Shown here piece by piece: positions 1 through 11,074 of a stretch of 64,000 nucleotides of DNA. Positions within the stretch are counted from its first letter, which is position 1. Every line of letters starts with the position of its first letter. This DNA comes from Glebionis coronaria (Eukaryota > Streptophyta > Magnoliopsida > Asterales > Asteraceae), in contig CM046875.1 of the NCBI GenBank assembly GCA_025667525.1, positions 206,456,271-206,520,270 of the forward strand. The letters are read 5' to 3'. The notes under the pieces were generated by a model. The model was not told the origin of the DNA. It ran no database searches and saw nothing but the letters and a program-made list of their open reading frames with translations. Made by a program: the position numbers and the translations under genes.

Positions 1-297
1 ACCAGATTGGTTATTTGATTTGGAACCATTATCTAGGTCCTTGAACTATATGCTTGTTACTAATCCAGACATTGTGGACAAGGTTCCAAATGTTTTGGAA
101 GCATCTATTGTTGAAATTTCAGGTATACAGGTTGCTAAAGAAGAAGGATCACATGTAGTTGAGCCCACTCCCATATTTTATTATGTCACCATACCTATAT
201 GGACTGATGGGTTTTTGCAAGCATCTGCTGCTGCTGGAAAGGAGGAAGAAGGGCCACAAGAAAAACCAGTTGATGAATTCATGCATGCATCTTTTGA

Positions 298-347
298 CGC
301 TGACACAGTTAATTCAGACGCTGACACGTCGAATTCAGACGCTGACA
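298..347 (+). repeat. CGCTGACA cluster 1 (three copies, 21 bp apart)
   Basis: Exact CGCTGACA octamers start at 298, 319 and 340. Here they lie in coding sequence and produce the repeated peptide DAD every seven residues in the integrase-RT linker. The same triplet arrangement recurs at 13657, 14370 and 15615 in this element. Confidence 0.9.
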
Positions 348-1492
348 GCCTGTTTGGAAATTTATTCTCTTCCTCCAACAGAAATACTGTTGAACATGTT
401 GAAGATCCCATACTCAATCAAGAGGTCAATTCAAGTGAGGATGGGAGTGGCAGTGAAGATTATATTGGCAACATGGAATCTGTTATAGAAAATAATTCAC
501 TATTTGGGGGAGGAATATCTATAAAGGTGGCCAAAGATCATCCTCCTTCCTAAATAATTGGTGATATTCAGACTCTTGTTCAAACCAGGAGAACACATCA
601 GACTCAAGGTGGTTTCATTGCCAATATACACAAGAAGGAAGATACCCCTCTTGTGCAAGCATGTTTGTTTGCCTGTTTTCTGTCACAAAAGTAACCCAAG
701 AAGATTTTTGAAGCTCTTAAAGAACCAAGCTTGGTTGAAGCAATGCAAGATGAGCTTCACCAATTTGCAATTCAAGATGTGTGGGAGCTAGTGGACTGTC
801 CCAGGTATATCAGACCTATTGGGACACGTTGGGTTCTAAGAAATAAAAAGGATGAAAGAGGAATTGTGGTCAGAAATAAGGCACGTTTAGTTGATTAGGG
901 CTATACACAAGAAGAAGGGATAAACTATGAAGAGGTTTTTGCACCTGTTGCAAGAATTAAAGCAATAAGGATTTTGCTAGCCTATGCTTCTTGCATGGAT
1001 TTCACAGTTTATCAAATGGATGTGAAAAGTGCTTTCTTATATGACACAATTGAGGAGGAAGTGTATGTTATGCAACCTCTAGGTTTTGAAGATTCAAAGC
1101 ATCCAGACAAGGTGTATAGAGTCAAGAAAGCAATGTATGAACTTCATCAAGCCCCAAGATCATGGTATGGTACATTATCCACTTATTGTGGAAAATGGAT
1201 TCAAGAGGGGCACCAAAGACCAGACTCTTTTTACCAAGAAGATTGGCAAGGATTTTCTTCTTATACAGGTCTATGTGGATGCTATTATCTTTGGATCCTC
1301 AAATCCAAAGATGAGTGAAGACTTTTCCAAGCTCATGACAGAAAAATTCAAGATGAGTGCAACGAGAGAGATGAACTTCTTTCTAGGTTTACAAGTACAA
1401 CAGAAAGAAGATGGTATTTTTATCTCTCAAGACAAATATGTAGCTGAGATCTTGAAGAAGTTTGGTTTTTCTCCTCATGAAAAACGGGCTAG

Positions 1493-1497
1493 CACAC
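1493..1497. repeat. Target-site duplication of element A (CACAC), left copy
   Basis: CACAC directly precedes the A 5' LTR and is repeated at 12839-12843 directly after the A 3' LTR. Counting it once keeps the D reading frame open across the insertion. Confidence 0.95.
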
Positions 1498-1942
1498 TGA
1501 TAGGTGTGAAAACACCCATCCTTTTACCACTTATTTCTTTCTAAAACAAGACCAAAACGCGTATTTAATGTCATTTGTTTGGAATTATGCGTGGTTTGTG
1601 TGTTTGTTGTGTTTTCAGAGCCAACCGGATAAATATTGAAGAAAACATGGGATTGCACGGGTTTTATCAAAGAAAAAGACAAAAAGACGAAGTCTATAGT
1701 CCAAGAGATGCAAAAGATTTGAAGTCAATGGACCTATTTGAATATTTATCGAAGAAAAGGACCAAAGATGGAAGATTTACATATGTCGAAAAACTCAAGT
1801 CTATTAAACGAAGAAATTAAAAGACGAGTTGAATTTATTCATCGACAAATCCCGAATCAGAATCGAAAACGTCAACTTTACTGAAAAGATGAGAAGACAA
1901 AAAGAAAGGAAGAAAGCCCACTCACCAACCAAGTCCATGACC

Positions 1943-1950
1943 TATAAATA
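1943..1950 (+). promoter_or_regulatory. TATA box of A LTR promoter
   Basis: TATAAATA in U3, conserved at the same place in the 3' LTR (11520), in both B LTRs (17312, 26768) and in both C LTRs (29155, 31705). Its conservation across three families supports a Pol II core promoter. Confidence 0.75.
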
Positions 1951-2339
1951 GAGGATCCCTTCCCACACATTAGACTAGTTTTTCATTTCCAGTTTTTTTC
2001 TTCCTTTATTTTTGTAGGAAACCAACACCCTTAAGGTGTTGGTGATTTTTCATCTTTGTTGATTCACAAATCTTGTAAGTTTTAATCCTTCCTTTTGATT
2101 GTTGAACCTTAATCTTTCAATATAATCTTTCATTTAGTCTTGTTCATCTTTCTCTTGTTGATTTAAAGTTTTAAAGTTTTATTTGGTTGATTTTAATCTT
2201 CAAAAGTAAGTGGGTTTTGTGTTTTTGTTGATTTGATTTGATGTTTATCATTAGTAGATGATTGGTGGTTAGTTTGGTTTAAGTTTTGGTTAAAAACTTG
2301 GTGGATTGTGGTTAAAATTCGTTCTTTACTTTTTCCCTG

Positions 2340-3075
2340 TTCTTCGCGTCTTCATAATCCCCAGATTCCGAATCAACACAATATTCCGGATCAAAGGGTT
2401 TTGTCAATTATTCCGGATGAAGCTTTTTAGTTAAGTTATTCCGAGTCAACGTTTATTCCGAACGAAGGATTTTAGTTTAATATTCCGGACGAGTGTGATA
2501 TTCCGAACCAATTGATTTTCCCTTTTATTCCGAACAAGTGAATTATTCCGGATCAAAGGATATTCCGAATAAACCTTTTATTCCGAACCAAAGTTTTCTT
2601 TCTTTATTCCAAATCAAGATTTTTGTCATTTATTCCGAGTCAAGCAAAATATTCCGGATCAGCAAGGTATTCTGGATGAGCTTTATATTTTACGAATAAA
2701 GGACTTATTTCGAATGAGTTTGATATTCCGAATAAACAAGTATTCCGCATGAGTTATTCCGAATGAAGGGTATTGTTCAGTTATTCCGAACCAGAAGATA
2801 TTCCGAATGAAGCATTGTTTTCCGAATCAAGCATTTATTATTATTCCGCATGAGTTATTCCGAATGAAGGGTATTGTTCAGTTATTCCGAACCAAAAGAT
2901 ATTCCGAATGAATCAAGTTTATTCCGGGTAAAGAGATATTCCGTGTCAAGCTGTTATTCCAGATCAAGGAACATTCCGGATGAGCAAAGGATATTACCGA
3001 TAAAGTATATTCCGGATCAACAAAATTATTCCGGGTCAGTTTTTCTTTTGAGTATTCCGAATCAGTGGTTTTGCA
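2340..3075 (+). repeat. Degenerate ATTCCGRAT-unit array inside A LTR
   Basis: Several dozen short units of the form ATTCCG(A/G)(A/G)T followed by CAA, GAA or AAA, at irregular 12-30 bp spacing. Nearly every unit has a CpG; scattered units read TTCTGG or TTCCAA, as expected from deamination. Parts are duplicated, for example around 2745 and 2845. The 3' LTR array spans about 11940-12605. Confidence 0.9.
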
Positions 3076-3300
3076 AGTAAGGGTATTTTACTGTTTTATT
3101 GTTTAATTTTAATTCAAGCTTTATTTTATTAACTGCTTTTAATTTGTTCTTTATCTCTTTACGCATTTAATCCTTTTTATTAGAATATAAAACCAAACCC
3201 CTTTTTAGTAACCAAGAACAATAATTCCACTTTGAGCCGTGATCAATTCGAGAAGATACCGAGAAACAAACTTTCAACCTAGTAAAATCTGTGTATCAAA

Positions 3301-3317
3301 TGGCGCCGCTGCCGGCT
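3301..3317 (+). other. Primer-binding site of A (tRNA-Asp type)
   Basis: TGGCGCCGCTGCCGG starts two bases after the LTR. It matches the complement of the plant tRNA-Asp 3' end (TGGCGCCGTTGCCGG) with one change, as in Athila elements. Confidence 0.85.
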
Positions 3318-3323
3318 CTTTTC

Positions 3324-3510
3324 GTAAGGATTAACGGTTTTTTGTGAGAAATTGGATTTTGGGATCCGTTCACCGTGAACGTTAATTTTTCAGCATTGAA
3401 AATTTTCAAAAATCCTAAAAAAATATAAAATTTTCAAAAATAAAAAAAATTAAAAAACATAAAAAACATAAAAAACCAAAAAGATATTTGCTTTGTTATT
3501 TCTTTTGTAG
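3324..3510 (+). other. Possible leader intron of A
   Basis: A GTAAGG donor lies just after the primer site and a T-rich TTTTGTAG acceptor lies four bases before the gag ATG; the 187 nt between is AT-rich. The same arrangement occurs in B (18587-18772, donor GTTAAG) and C (33159-33397, donor GTAAAG). Splicing is predicted, not shown. Confidence 0.4.
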
Positions 3511-3514
3511 GTGC

Positions 3515-6500
3515 ATGCGTACACGATCAACGTCTTATCCCGAGCCCGAGACTCTCGATAACTTAGACATGGCCGGTGTACACAACAACAACAATAATCC
3601 ACCTCAAAACAACATGAACAATAACAACAATGAACCTCTACCGGACAACCGTCCTATGATCGAACTCTTGCAAGCACATGTGGAGGGCAACAACGATCCT
3701 ATTGTCATACCCGCGATTGCAGCCAACAACTTTGAGCTCAAATCCGGCTTTATTCAAATGGTCTCTGCTCAACCATTCTTGGGGCGTACCATTGATGATC
3801 CTCATGACCACATCAAAAGGTTCCTTCAACTCAGGAATACGGTCAAATTCAATGAGGTTCCACAAGAGGTAATCCGCTTACAACTTTTTTCTTTCTCCTT
3901 AGAGGGACAAGCCCGGCATTGGGTTGCAAAGGAACCGCCACAAAGTATTCTTACGTGGACGGACTTAGAGACCAAATTCATAAACTACTTTTTCCCACCC
4001 TCACGTACTACCGCTTTACTGAATGAAATTATTAATTTTGAACAAAAGTACGATGAGACTTTTAGTGAATCTTGGGACCGTTTTAATGACCTTTTTTGAA
4101 AGTGCCCACAACATGGTTTTACCAAAGTGCACCAAATTAATACTTTTTACAATAGTTTAAGCATGAATGACCAAGATTCACTAAATAGTGCCTCGGGGGG
4201 TAATATTTTGGTTAAGTCTTCTAATGCCGCTTGGGATATTATTGAGAATCAGTCTAGAGTGCAAACCAAGAGTGTTCGGACCAATGCCGCTAGTGCTAGC
4301 ACTAGTGACAACGACAAGAGAATTGACAAACTTACTTCGCTTATTGAATCGCTTGCTGTCCACACCGCTAACAATACCAAAAGCATCAACGCTCAAAACG
4401 CTCAAGTCAATGTTGTAAGCCAACCATGTGAAATATGCGGGGGTCCTCACTCTTACACTACTTGTACCTCCACCCAAGACTATCTTTGTGAGAATGTTAA
4501 CGCATCATATGGTACCTATCCTCAGGCAGGCTATTCAGCCCGCCCTCAAGGAGATCGTAACTTTCTAAGTTATCGTTCCACCAACTTTCTTTCACCGCCC
4601 GGTTTTCCTCCAACCACTCAAAACCAACAACAAAACCTTAACCGAACCAACCAAAACCAACCTCGAGCACCATACCAACCACCTCAAAGACAACCATATC
4701 CACCTCAAAATCCTACTAAAGTTTACCAACCCGCTCCTTACCAACCACCTGCTTATCAAGAACCTCCTCCTACCCAACCCACCGTTTTCAACCACGAGGT
4801 CGAAACGTACATGCGGACAAATGATGTGTTGGTGAAGAATCTGCAGACCCAGATTATTAATTTGAAGGGCGATATGGTGAAACAAGGAAATGATCTTTGA
4901 GCCGATATGCGAAATTCTTTGAGTAGTCAAACGAATGACCTAAGGGACATGATGGCTGGTTTCTTACAAGGTAATCAACCCTCTTCTTCGGGTACTCTTC
5001 CGAGTAACACCGTTGCTAATCCAAGAGGGGAGATGAAAGCAATCACCACTCGCAGTGGAGAAGGTACCAAGGAACCCGAGCTTCCTACACCTACACCGGT
5101 GATTGTGACAAAGGAAAACGAGTCCACTATTCCTATTCCTCTACCTCTTACTTCCACCCCTCAACCACCCAAGGATTTGAGTGATCCTACTATTTCAAAG
5201 CCTTCCTCTTCATCCGATATACCTTATCCCTCAAGGTTGAGGAAAGAGAAGCTCAAAAGCAAGGACGATATTCAAGTTTCAAACTTTCTCAAAATGTTTA
5301 AACAATTGAATTTCAACATCTCCTTTACTGAGGCTCTCGCTCACATGCCTAAATATGCGAAGATGTTTAAAGATCTTCTTAGTGACAAGGAAAAGCTTCT
5401 TGATATTACTAATACCCAACTTAATGAGAATTGCTCCGCGGTTCTCTTAAGGAAATTTCCAACCAAACTTGGTGATCCGGGTCGCTTCTTAATCCCTTGC
5501 AACTTCCCAGGAGTAGATAATTGCATGGCCCTAGCCGATCTAGGTGCTAGTATTAACTTAATGCCATTAAGTGTTTGGAAGCAATTATCTCTCCCAGAGC
5601 TAGTCCCCACCAAAATGACTTTGGAATTAGCTAACCGTACGGTTGCTTATCCAGTGGGGATAGCCGAAGACGTTTTCGTTGGCGTTGACAAATTCACCTT
5701 CCCGGCGGATTTCGTTGTCGTTGACTACGAGATGGACCCTCGTGTTCCATTAATCGTTGGACGTCCATTCTTGAGGACCGGTCGCACTCTCATCGATGTA
5801 GAAGCGGGTGAGCTTATCATGAGAGTTGGTGACGATCAAATTGTCTTCAACATGGGTAAGATTTCTAAACAGCCTTATTCATACGAGAGTGTTAATTGTA
5901 TCGACGTTCTTGATGAGGCTTGTGAAGAACACTTTAATGATGCTTGCAAAAATAGTCTTACCTCTCTTCCCAATGTTGAGACCGTTGCCTCTCTTGCTCC
6001 ATCACTAACTCCCTTTGGAGAAAGTGATTTCCTTCTGACTGAATTTGAAGCAACTTTGGGAGATTTGAACTTACAATATGACGATTCTCCTACCGATTGG
6101 GATGAAGACATTCGTACCATTGAGAAACTTCTCAATGAGGACCATATTTCTCCACCATCTCCCAAGGATATTGCTATCAATGAACCGAATTTGAATACAC
6201 CTTCCATCGAAAATCCTCCGGATTTAGAGCTTAAGGAGTTACCGTCCCATCTCGAGTACGTGTTCCTTGAAGACAAGAAGAAGTCACCCGTCATCATCGC
6301 TAAGGACTTGAAAGAAGAAGAAAAATCTCGCCTTATCGCCGTGCTTAAAAATCATAAGAAGGCAATTGCTTGGAAAATTTCCGATATCCGCGGAATTGAT
6401 CCAAACTTTTGTACTCACAAAATTCTCATGGAAGATGACTTTAAAACCGCAATCCAAAGCCAAAGAAGGGTTAATCCTCGAATACACGACGTCATCAAAC

Positions 6501-9131
6501 AAGAGGTTATCAAACTTCTAGATGCCGGCATGATTTACCCTATTTCGGATTCGCCATGGGTAAGTCCCGTCCATTGTGTGCCAAAGAAAGGCGGAATCAC
6601 CGTTTTGCCCAATGAAAACAACGAGTTGATTCCTACTCGTCTCGTTACAGGGTAGAGAGTTTGTATAGACTATCGCAAACTCAATGATGCCACGAGAAAA
6701 GAACACTTTCCTCTTCCTTTCATGGATCAAATGCTCGAGCGTCTAGCGATTAATGATTACTATTGCTTCTTAGACGGTTTCTCCAGGTATTTTGAAATTC
6801 CCATCGATCCCAAAGACCAAGAGAAAACCACATTCACTTGTCCTTACGGAACATTTTCTTATAAAAGAATGCCTTTCGGTTATGCAATGCTCCTGGGACA
6901 TTTCAAAGGTGTATGATGGCTATCTTCCATGACATGGTTGAAGAAACTATGGAAGTATTCATGGATGATTTCTCGGTTTATGGCGATTCTTTCTCTGCTT
7001 GCCTTGCCAATTTAGAACGTATGCTTAAGCGGTGTGAAGTCACTCGCCTTGTTCTAAATTGGGAAAAATTCCATTTTATGGTAAAAGAGGGCATCGTGCT
7101 AGGACATAAAATATCAAAAGCCGGTCTCGAAGTGGACCGTGCTAAAGTTGATGTCATAGCCAATTACCTCCACCTTCAACCGTGAAGGGTGTGAGAAGTT
7201 TTCTTGGTCATGCGGGCTTCTACCGTCGATTTATCAAAGACTTTTCTAAAATCGCTCGCCCGATTAGCCACCTCTTGGAAAAAGATACTCCTTTTATCTT
7301 TTCCAAAAAGTGTATTGAAGCCTTCAACCTTCTTAAGGATAAGCTAACTAAGGCACCAGTCCTGGTTACCCCTAATTGGGAGCTACCTTTCGAATTGATG
7401 TGCGATGCTAGCGACTTTGCTATTGGAGCGGTTTTGGGCCAAAGAGTGAACAAACACTTCCAACCAATCCATTATGCTAGCAAGACAATGACAGGGGCTC
7501 AATTGCATTACACGACAACCGAAAAAGATCTTTTAGCTGTTGTCTATGCTTTTGAAAAATTTCGCCCCTATCTTGTCCTTTCCACTACCATCGTGTACAC
7601 CGATCATTCCGCATTGAAGTACTTGTTAACTAAACAAGATTCTAAACCAAGACTTCTTCGTTGGGTTTTGCTACTTCAAGAATTTAACATCAAAATTCGT
7701 GATAAGAAGGGAGCTGAAAACCTAGCCGCGGATCATCTTAGTAGACTTGAGGATCCTTATCAAGGGGATCATCCGAACAAAGAGATCAATGACTCTTTTC
7801 CACTTGAGACCTTAATGTCTATCAACTCGACTTTTGATGAGACCCCGTGGTTTGCGGACATTGCAAACTACTTGGCGGGTGGAATTCTCACAGACGGGTT
7901 AACATCCCAACAAAAGAAAAAGTTTTTTAAAGACATTAAGACTTACTTTTGGGATGACCCGTATCTCTTCAAACAATGCGCTGATTTGATTATTCGCCGA
8001 TGTGTTGATGAACCGGCAGCTTTTGACATTCTCGAAGCTTGCCACAAAGGACCCATCGGCGGTCACTTGGGTCCCAACTTCACTGCAAAGAAAGTGTTTA
8101 ACTCGGGATTTTATTGGCCCTCCATTTATCGTGACGCTCACGAAATGGTGAAAAATTATGATGCTTGCCAACGACAAGGCAAGATCACACATAAAGATGA
8201 GATGCCTCAAAATTTCATACAAGAATGTGAAATCTTTGATGTATGGGGTATCGACTTTATGGGGCCATTCCCTTCATCTAATGGAAACAAATACATCCTT
8301 GTAGCCGTTGACTACGTTTCTAAATGGGTTGAAGCCAAAGCTTTACCCACTAACGATGCAAGGGTGGTTTGTAACTTTTTGAAGCAGCTATTCGCTAGAT
8401 TCGGTGTGCCTCGTGCCATTATTAGTGATCGCGGGACTCATTTTTGCAATGATCAATTCGCAAGAGTCATGGCTAAGTATGGTGTCAATCATCGTCTTTC
8501 CACCACATACCACCCACAAACTAATGGGCAGGCTGAAATCTCTAACCGAGGGTTAAAGCGAATTCTTGAATGAACTGTGGGAGAGCATCGTGCCTCATGG
8601 GCCGATAAACTTGATGATGCTCTGTGGGCTTTTCGTACCGCATACAAGACTCCGATTGGTTGTACACCATATCGTCTCGTGTACGGGAAAGCATGCCACC
8701 TCCCCATTGAGTTGGAGCACAAGGCTTACTAGGCCTTGAAGTGGGCTAACTTCGACATCAACAAAGCCAGTGACCTACGCAGAATCCAACTCAATGAGCT
8801 TAATGAAATCAGGAATGAAGCTTATGAAAATTCTTTGATCTATAAGGAAAAGACTAAGCTCATTCATGACTCTAAGATTAAAAACCGAGTGTTCCAAGTT
8901 GGAGACAAAGTTTTACTCTTCAACTCTCGGTTGAAAATCTTTTCGGGCAAACTCAAATCTCGTTGGTCCGGCCCATTCACCATTGCCCAAAATTTTCCAT
9001 ATGGTACTCTCGAGCTCGCTCAACCTAATGGACCTAATTTTAAGGTGAATGGCCAACGAGTGAAGTTGTACCTTAGAGAGGACATCTCTAATGAGATGAT
9101 TCCATCCCTCTTAACCTTTCCTTTGAATTAG
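3515..9131 (+). pseudogene. gag-pol: Element A gag-pol polyprotein (Athila-like), disrupted
   Basis: Start chosen at ATGCGTACACG (MRTRSTSY), which aligns with the B and C starts. Order: Asn-rich N-terminus; Gag core (ELLQAHVEGN, DDPHDHIKRF, about 3650-4400); zinc knuckle CEICGGPHSYTTC near 4427; Pro/Gln-rich linker; retropepsin DLGASINLMP near 5538; RT with YRKLNDATRK, MPFG and FMDDFS (about 6400-7170); RNase H; integrase with zinc finger, [16 protein letters not shown] and QAEISN (about 8030-8550); C-terminus ending FPLN. Stops at 4097, 4898, 6653, 8571 and 8730 (several are R-to-TGA or W-to-TAG changes) and one-base deletions near 6880 and 7172 destroy it. About 1.87 kcodons, usual for Athila gag-pol. 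No chromodomain and no env ORF follow. Confidence 0.95.
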
Positions 9132-9138
9132 TTCAGGA

Positions 9139-9197
9139 CCGAGTCAGGCTCGTGACTCGGTTAACAAAAACAAGCGCTCCTCGGGAGGCAACCCGAG
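9139..9197 (+). other. Twin stem-loops after the pol stop codon of A
   Basis: Stem 1: CCGAGTCA (9139-9146), six-base loop, TGACTCGG (9153-9160). Stem 2: CTCGGG (9180-9185), loop AGGCAA, CCCGAG (9192-9197). B keeps both (24428-24447 and 24468-24485); C keeps the first (35132-35151). Confidence 0.7.
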
Positions 9198-11060
9198 TAT
9201 CTATCCTTTTCCGTTTTACCTCCTAAGTGTAGGGGGATCTATATAGGTTGTTTGTGTTTGTGTGGTGATGTGATTACAGGGATGAATGCACTTTTGGAAC
9301 CTTTGAAGAACCGTGCTCCCGTGTTATCTGCAATCCGGTTCTATCTCTCTACTATCGTGATTCAATTTTCTTCATACTCACATTTGAAATTGATCACTTT
9401 AGTCGTCTCTCCCTTAGCTTGATTTAACCAACGTGCACAATGTCATAATTGTAGGGGAGAATTTTCCCACATGCTTAAACATTGAGGACAATGTTTATAT
9501 TAAGTGTAGGGAGACTTCTATCGAAGTTTTAAGTGGACTTTTCCATTAAAATGCCTCCATTTAACCAGAAAATCATCTTTTTTAGCATTTTTCAAATTTT
9601 TAATTAACTTCGGCCATACAGTCGTAATTTTTAAATTTTTATCGTTGCTTTCATATGTATATATCCCACAATAAAGTCAATAGTATTAATAAAGTGGTGT
9701 AGCAAGTTTAGAATTCTTTGACATATTAGGCCCGTTGCGATTATTTTGACTCATCCCGAATAGACTTATCCAAGTTTATTCTAGCAAGTATCCTTAACCA
9801 TGTAGACCTTAATTGGTTTATTAGGCTAAGCATCCACGAGTCTCATTACTTGAGATTTTAAATTATGGAGAACGAGAAATGATAGAGCCAATTATAAGTT
9901 GGTATTCTTGCACAAGCACACTTGGTGTGATTATAAGCTTTTCCTCCCATCGCCTTAAATGAATAAATGCAATAAGTAAGGTCGTACAATTTTATTGAAT
10001 AACTTAGCTTCTAGCCGAAGATCTTTTAAAAGTTGCTCGGTAATGATAAGAGTTCATAGCCAAGGCATAACTAATGAAGCGGGGAACGAAGATTGACGAG
10101 TCCGAAAAGGCCCTAACAAGGCATGAGGATTCCATTTTATTGGTAAAGATCCAAGGTGATGTGAAAAGCATTATTCCCAAAATCAATATGAAGGATCAAG
10201 ACTCACGACGAAAAGCAATCAACTCCCATAAAGATCATGGAGAGGTCTATCCGAAAAGACCCTAACAAGGTATGAGGATAAATAGATCCAAGTCCGAAAA
10301 GGAGGTGGATCGTTGTATCTCAAAATCCTAATTAACGATTGAAGAAATAATGATGAAGTCGTGGTCAACAAAGTTGGAGTATCCCTCAAAAGTCTCCAAG
10401 TGAAGAAACTCTATTAATGAAGAGAAGACCATTATCTCAAGAACGTCTCTCAAGATATGAAGTATGAAGTACATGCCAAATATCGGCCTGAGAAAGGTGT
10501 CAAATCGTGAAGCGAGTTATGCAAAGATATGAACTTTTTGAGGTCCCGAGAAGCAGTTTTAAGAGATTTTGTCCTTTAGCTAAATATTAATCAAATCGTC
10601 CTACTTTGCTTTCAGCCTAAATAAACTATCGAAATAAGTCCAAAAATGCATCTTCATGATCATTCTAAGACAAAAATAAAATATCAGAGATACACCTAGG
10701 AATAAGGGAGTTTAAGCATATAATTAAGCCATGTGTGTAAGTGTTTGTTTTGCTAACTTATAATAACAATGATCTCGTTTTAAAGCTTGGTTTGGGGAAC
10801 GTGAAACTTGAGGGTGATAAATCTTCGCAACAACCAAAGCCGTAATGTAAGTCTTAGATCTCTTTGCAAGTTATTTCCATGTAGCTATTTTCAAGTGAAA
10901 ATGGTTTTCTATCCCTTTTGTTTCCTTTAAAGCTTTATTTCTTCATAGTAGTTTAAATTTTTGTTTTAGTAGTATACTAATAAGGCCAAGGTTGATTGAT
11001 TATAAGAAAAGTGTAAATTTGCTTTGTCACTAAGCATTGCATGAGGGCATGGCAATGGTT

Positions 11061-11074
11061 AAGTGTAGGGGATT
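11061..11074 (+). other. Polypurine tract of A
   Basis: AAGTGTAGGGGATT directly before the 3' LTR; the presumed plus-strand primer site. Confidence 0.75.

Larger units (their letters stand above)
2..1497 (+). pseudogene. pol: Element D: Ty1/copia pol, left part (integrase tail to reverse transcriptase)
   Basis: Copia polyprotein entering from outside the window; the frame is open at base 2, so no start codon is visible. It begins with the end of the integrase (DWLFDLEPL at about 5-31), then an acidic linker, then the reverse transcriptase from about base 745 (EAMQDELHQF), with [15 protein letters not shown] and LHQAPRSWY. In-frame stops lie at 551-553, 692-694 and 896-898, and a frameshift near 1186 moves the reading to another frame. 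The catalytic box at 1272-1283 reads YVDA where the family has YVDD, so the RT would be inactive even without the stops. The ORF is cut at 1497 by element A and resumes in frame at 12844, once one copy of the target duplication is discounted. Probable SIRE-like lineage (inference from pol motifs and the extra 3' ORF). Confidence 0.93.
1498..3298 (+). repeat. 5' LTR of element A
   Basis: 1801 bp, starting TGATAGGTGTG and ending TATCA two bases before the primer-binding site. Contains a terminal hairpin (1503-1516), a purine-rich U3, a TATA box at 1943, a hairpin at 2022-2042 (CCAACACC / GGTGTTGG) about 50 nt past the expected start of transcription, and a degenerate TTCCG-unit array from 2340. 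The 3' copy is 1764 bp because some array units differ. Confidence 0.95.
9132..11074 (+). other. 3' untranslated region of A
   Basis: 1.9 kb without a credible ORF. It holds two hairpins right after the pol stop, three extra copies of the polypurine-tract motif (9225, 9447, 9502) before the terminal one, and a 30 bp direct repeat (10101-10130 and 10250-10279, two mismatches). All of these also occur in B, so this region is conserved family structure rather than random decay. I see no env-like protein, signal peptide or membrane segment. Confidence 0.8.

Noticed and set aside
1575..1820. An 80-residue basic ORF in the A LTRs (also 11152-11397), with a similar Lys-rich ORF in the C LTRs (28810-29022 and 31360-31572)
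   Set aside because: It lies in purine-rich U3 upstream of the TATA box, is broken in B, and its composition follows the nucleotide bias; duplication of the LTR explains the repetition.
9132..11074. A degraded env gene after Athila pol in A and B
   Set aside because: No signal peptide, membrane segment or extended frame could be found, and the region is equally non-coding in both elements.
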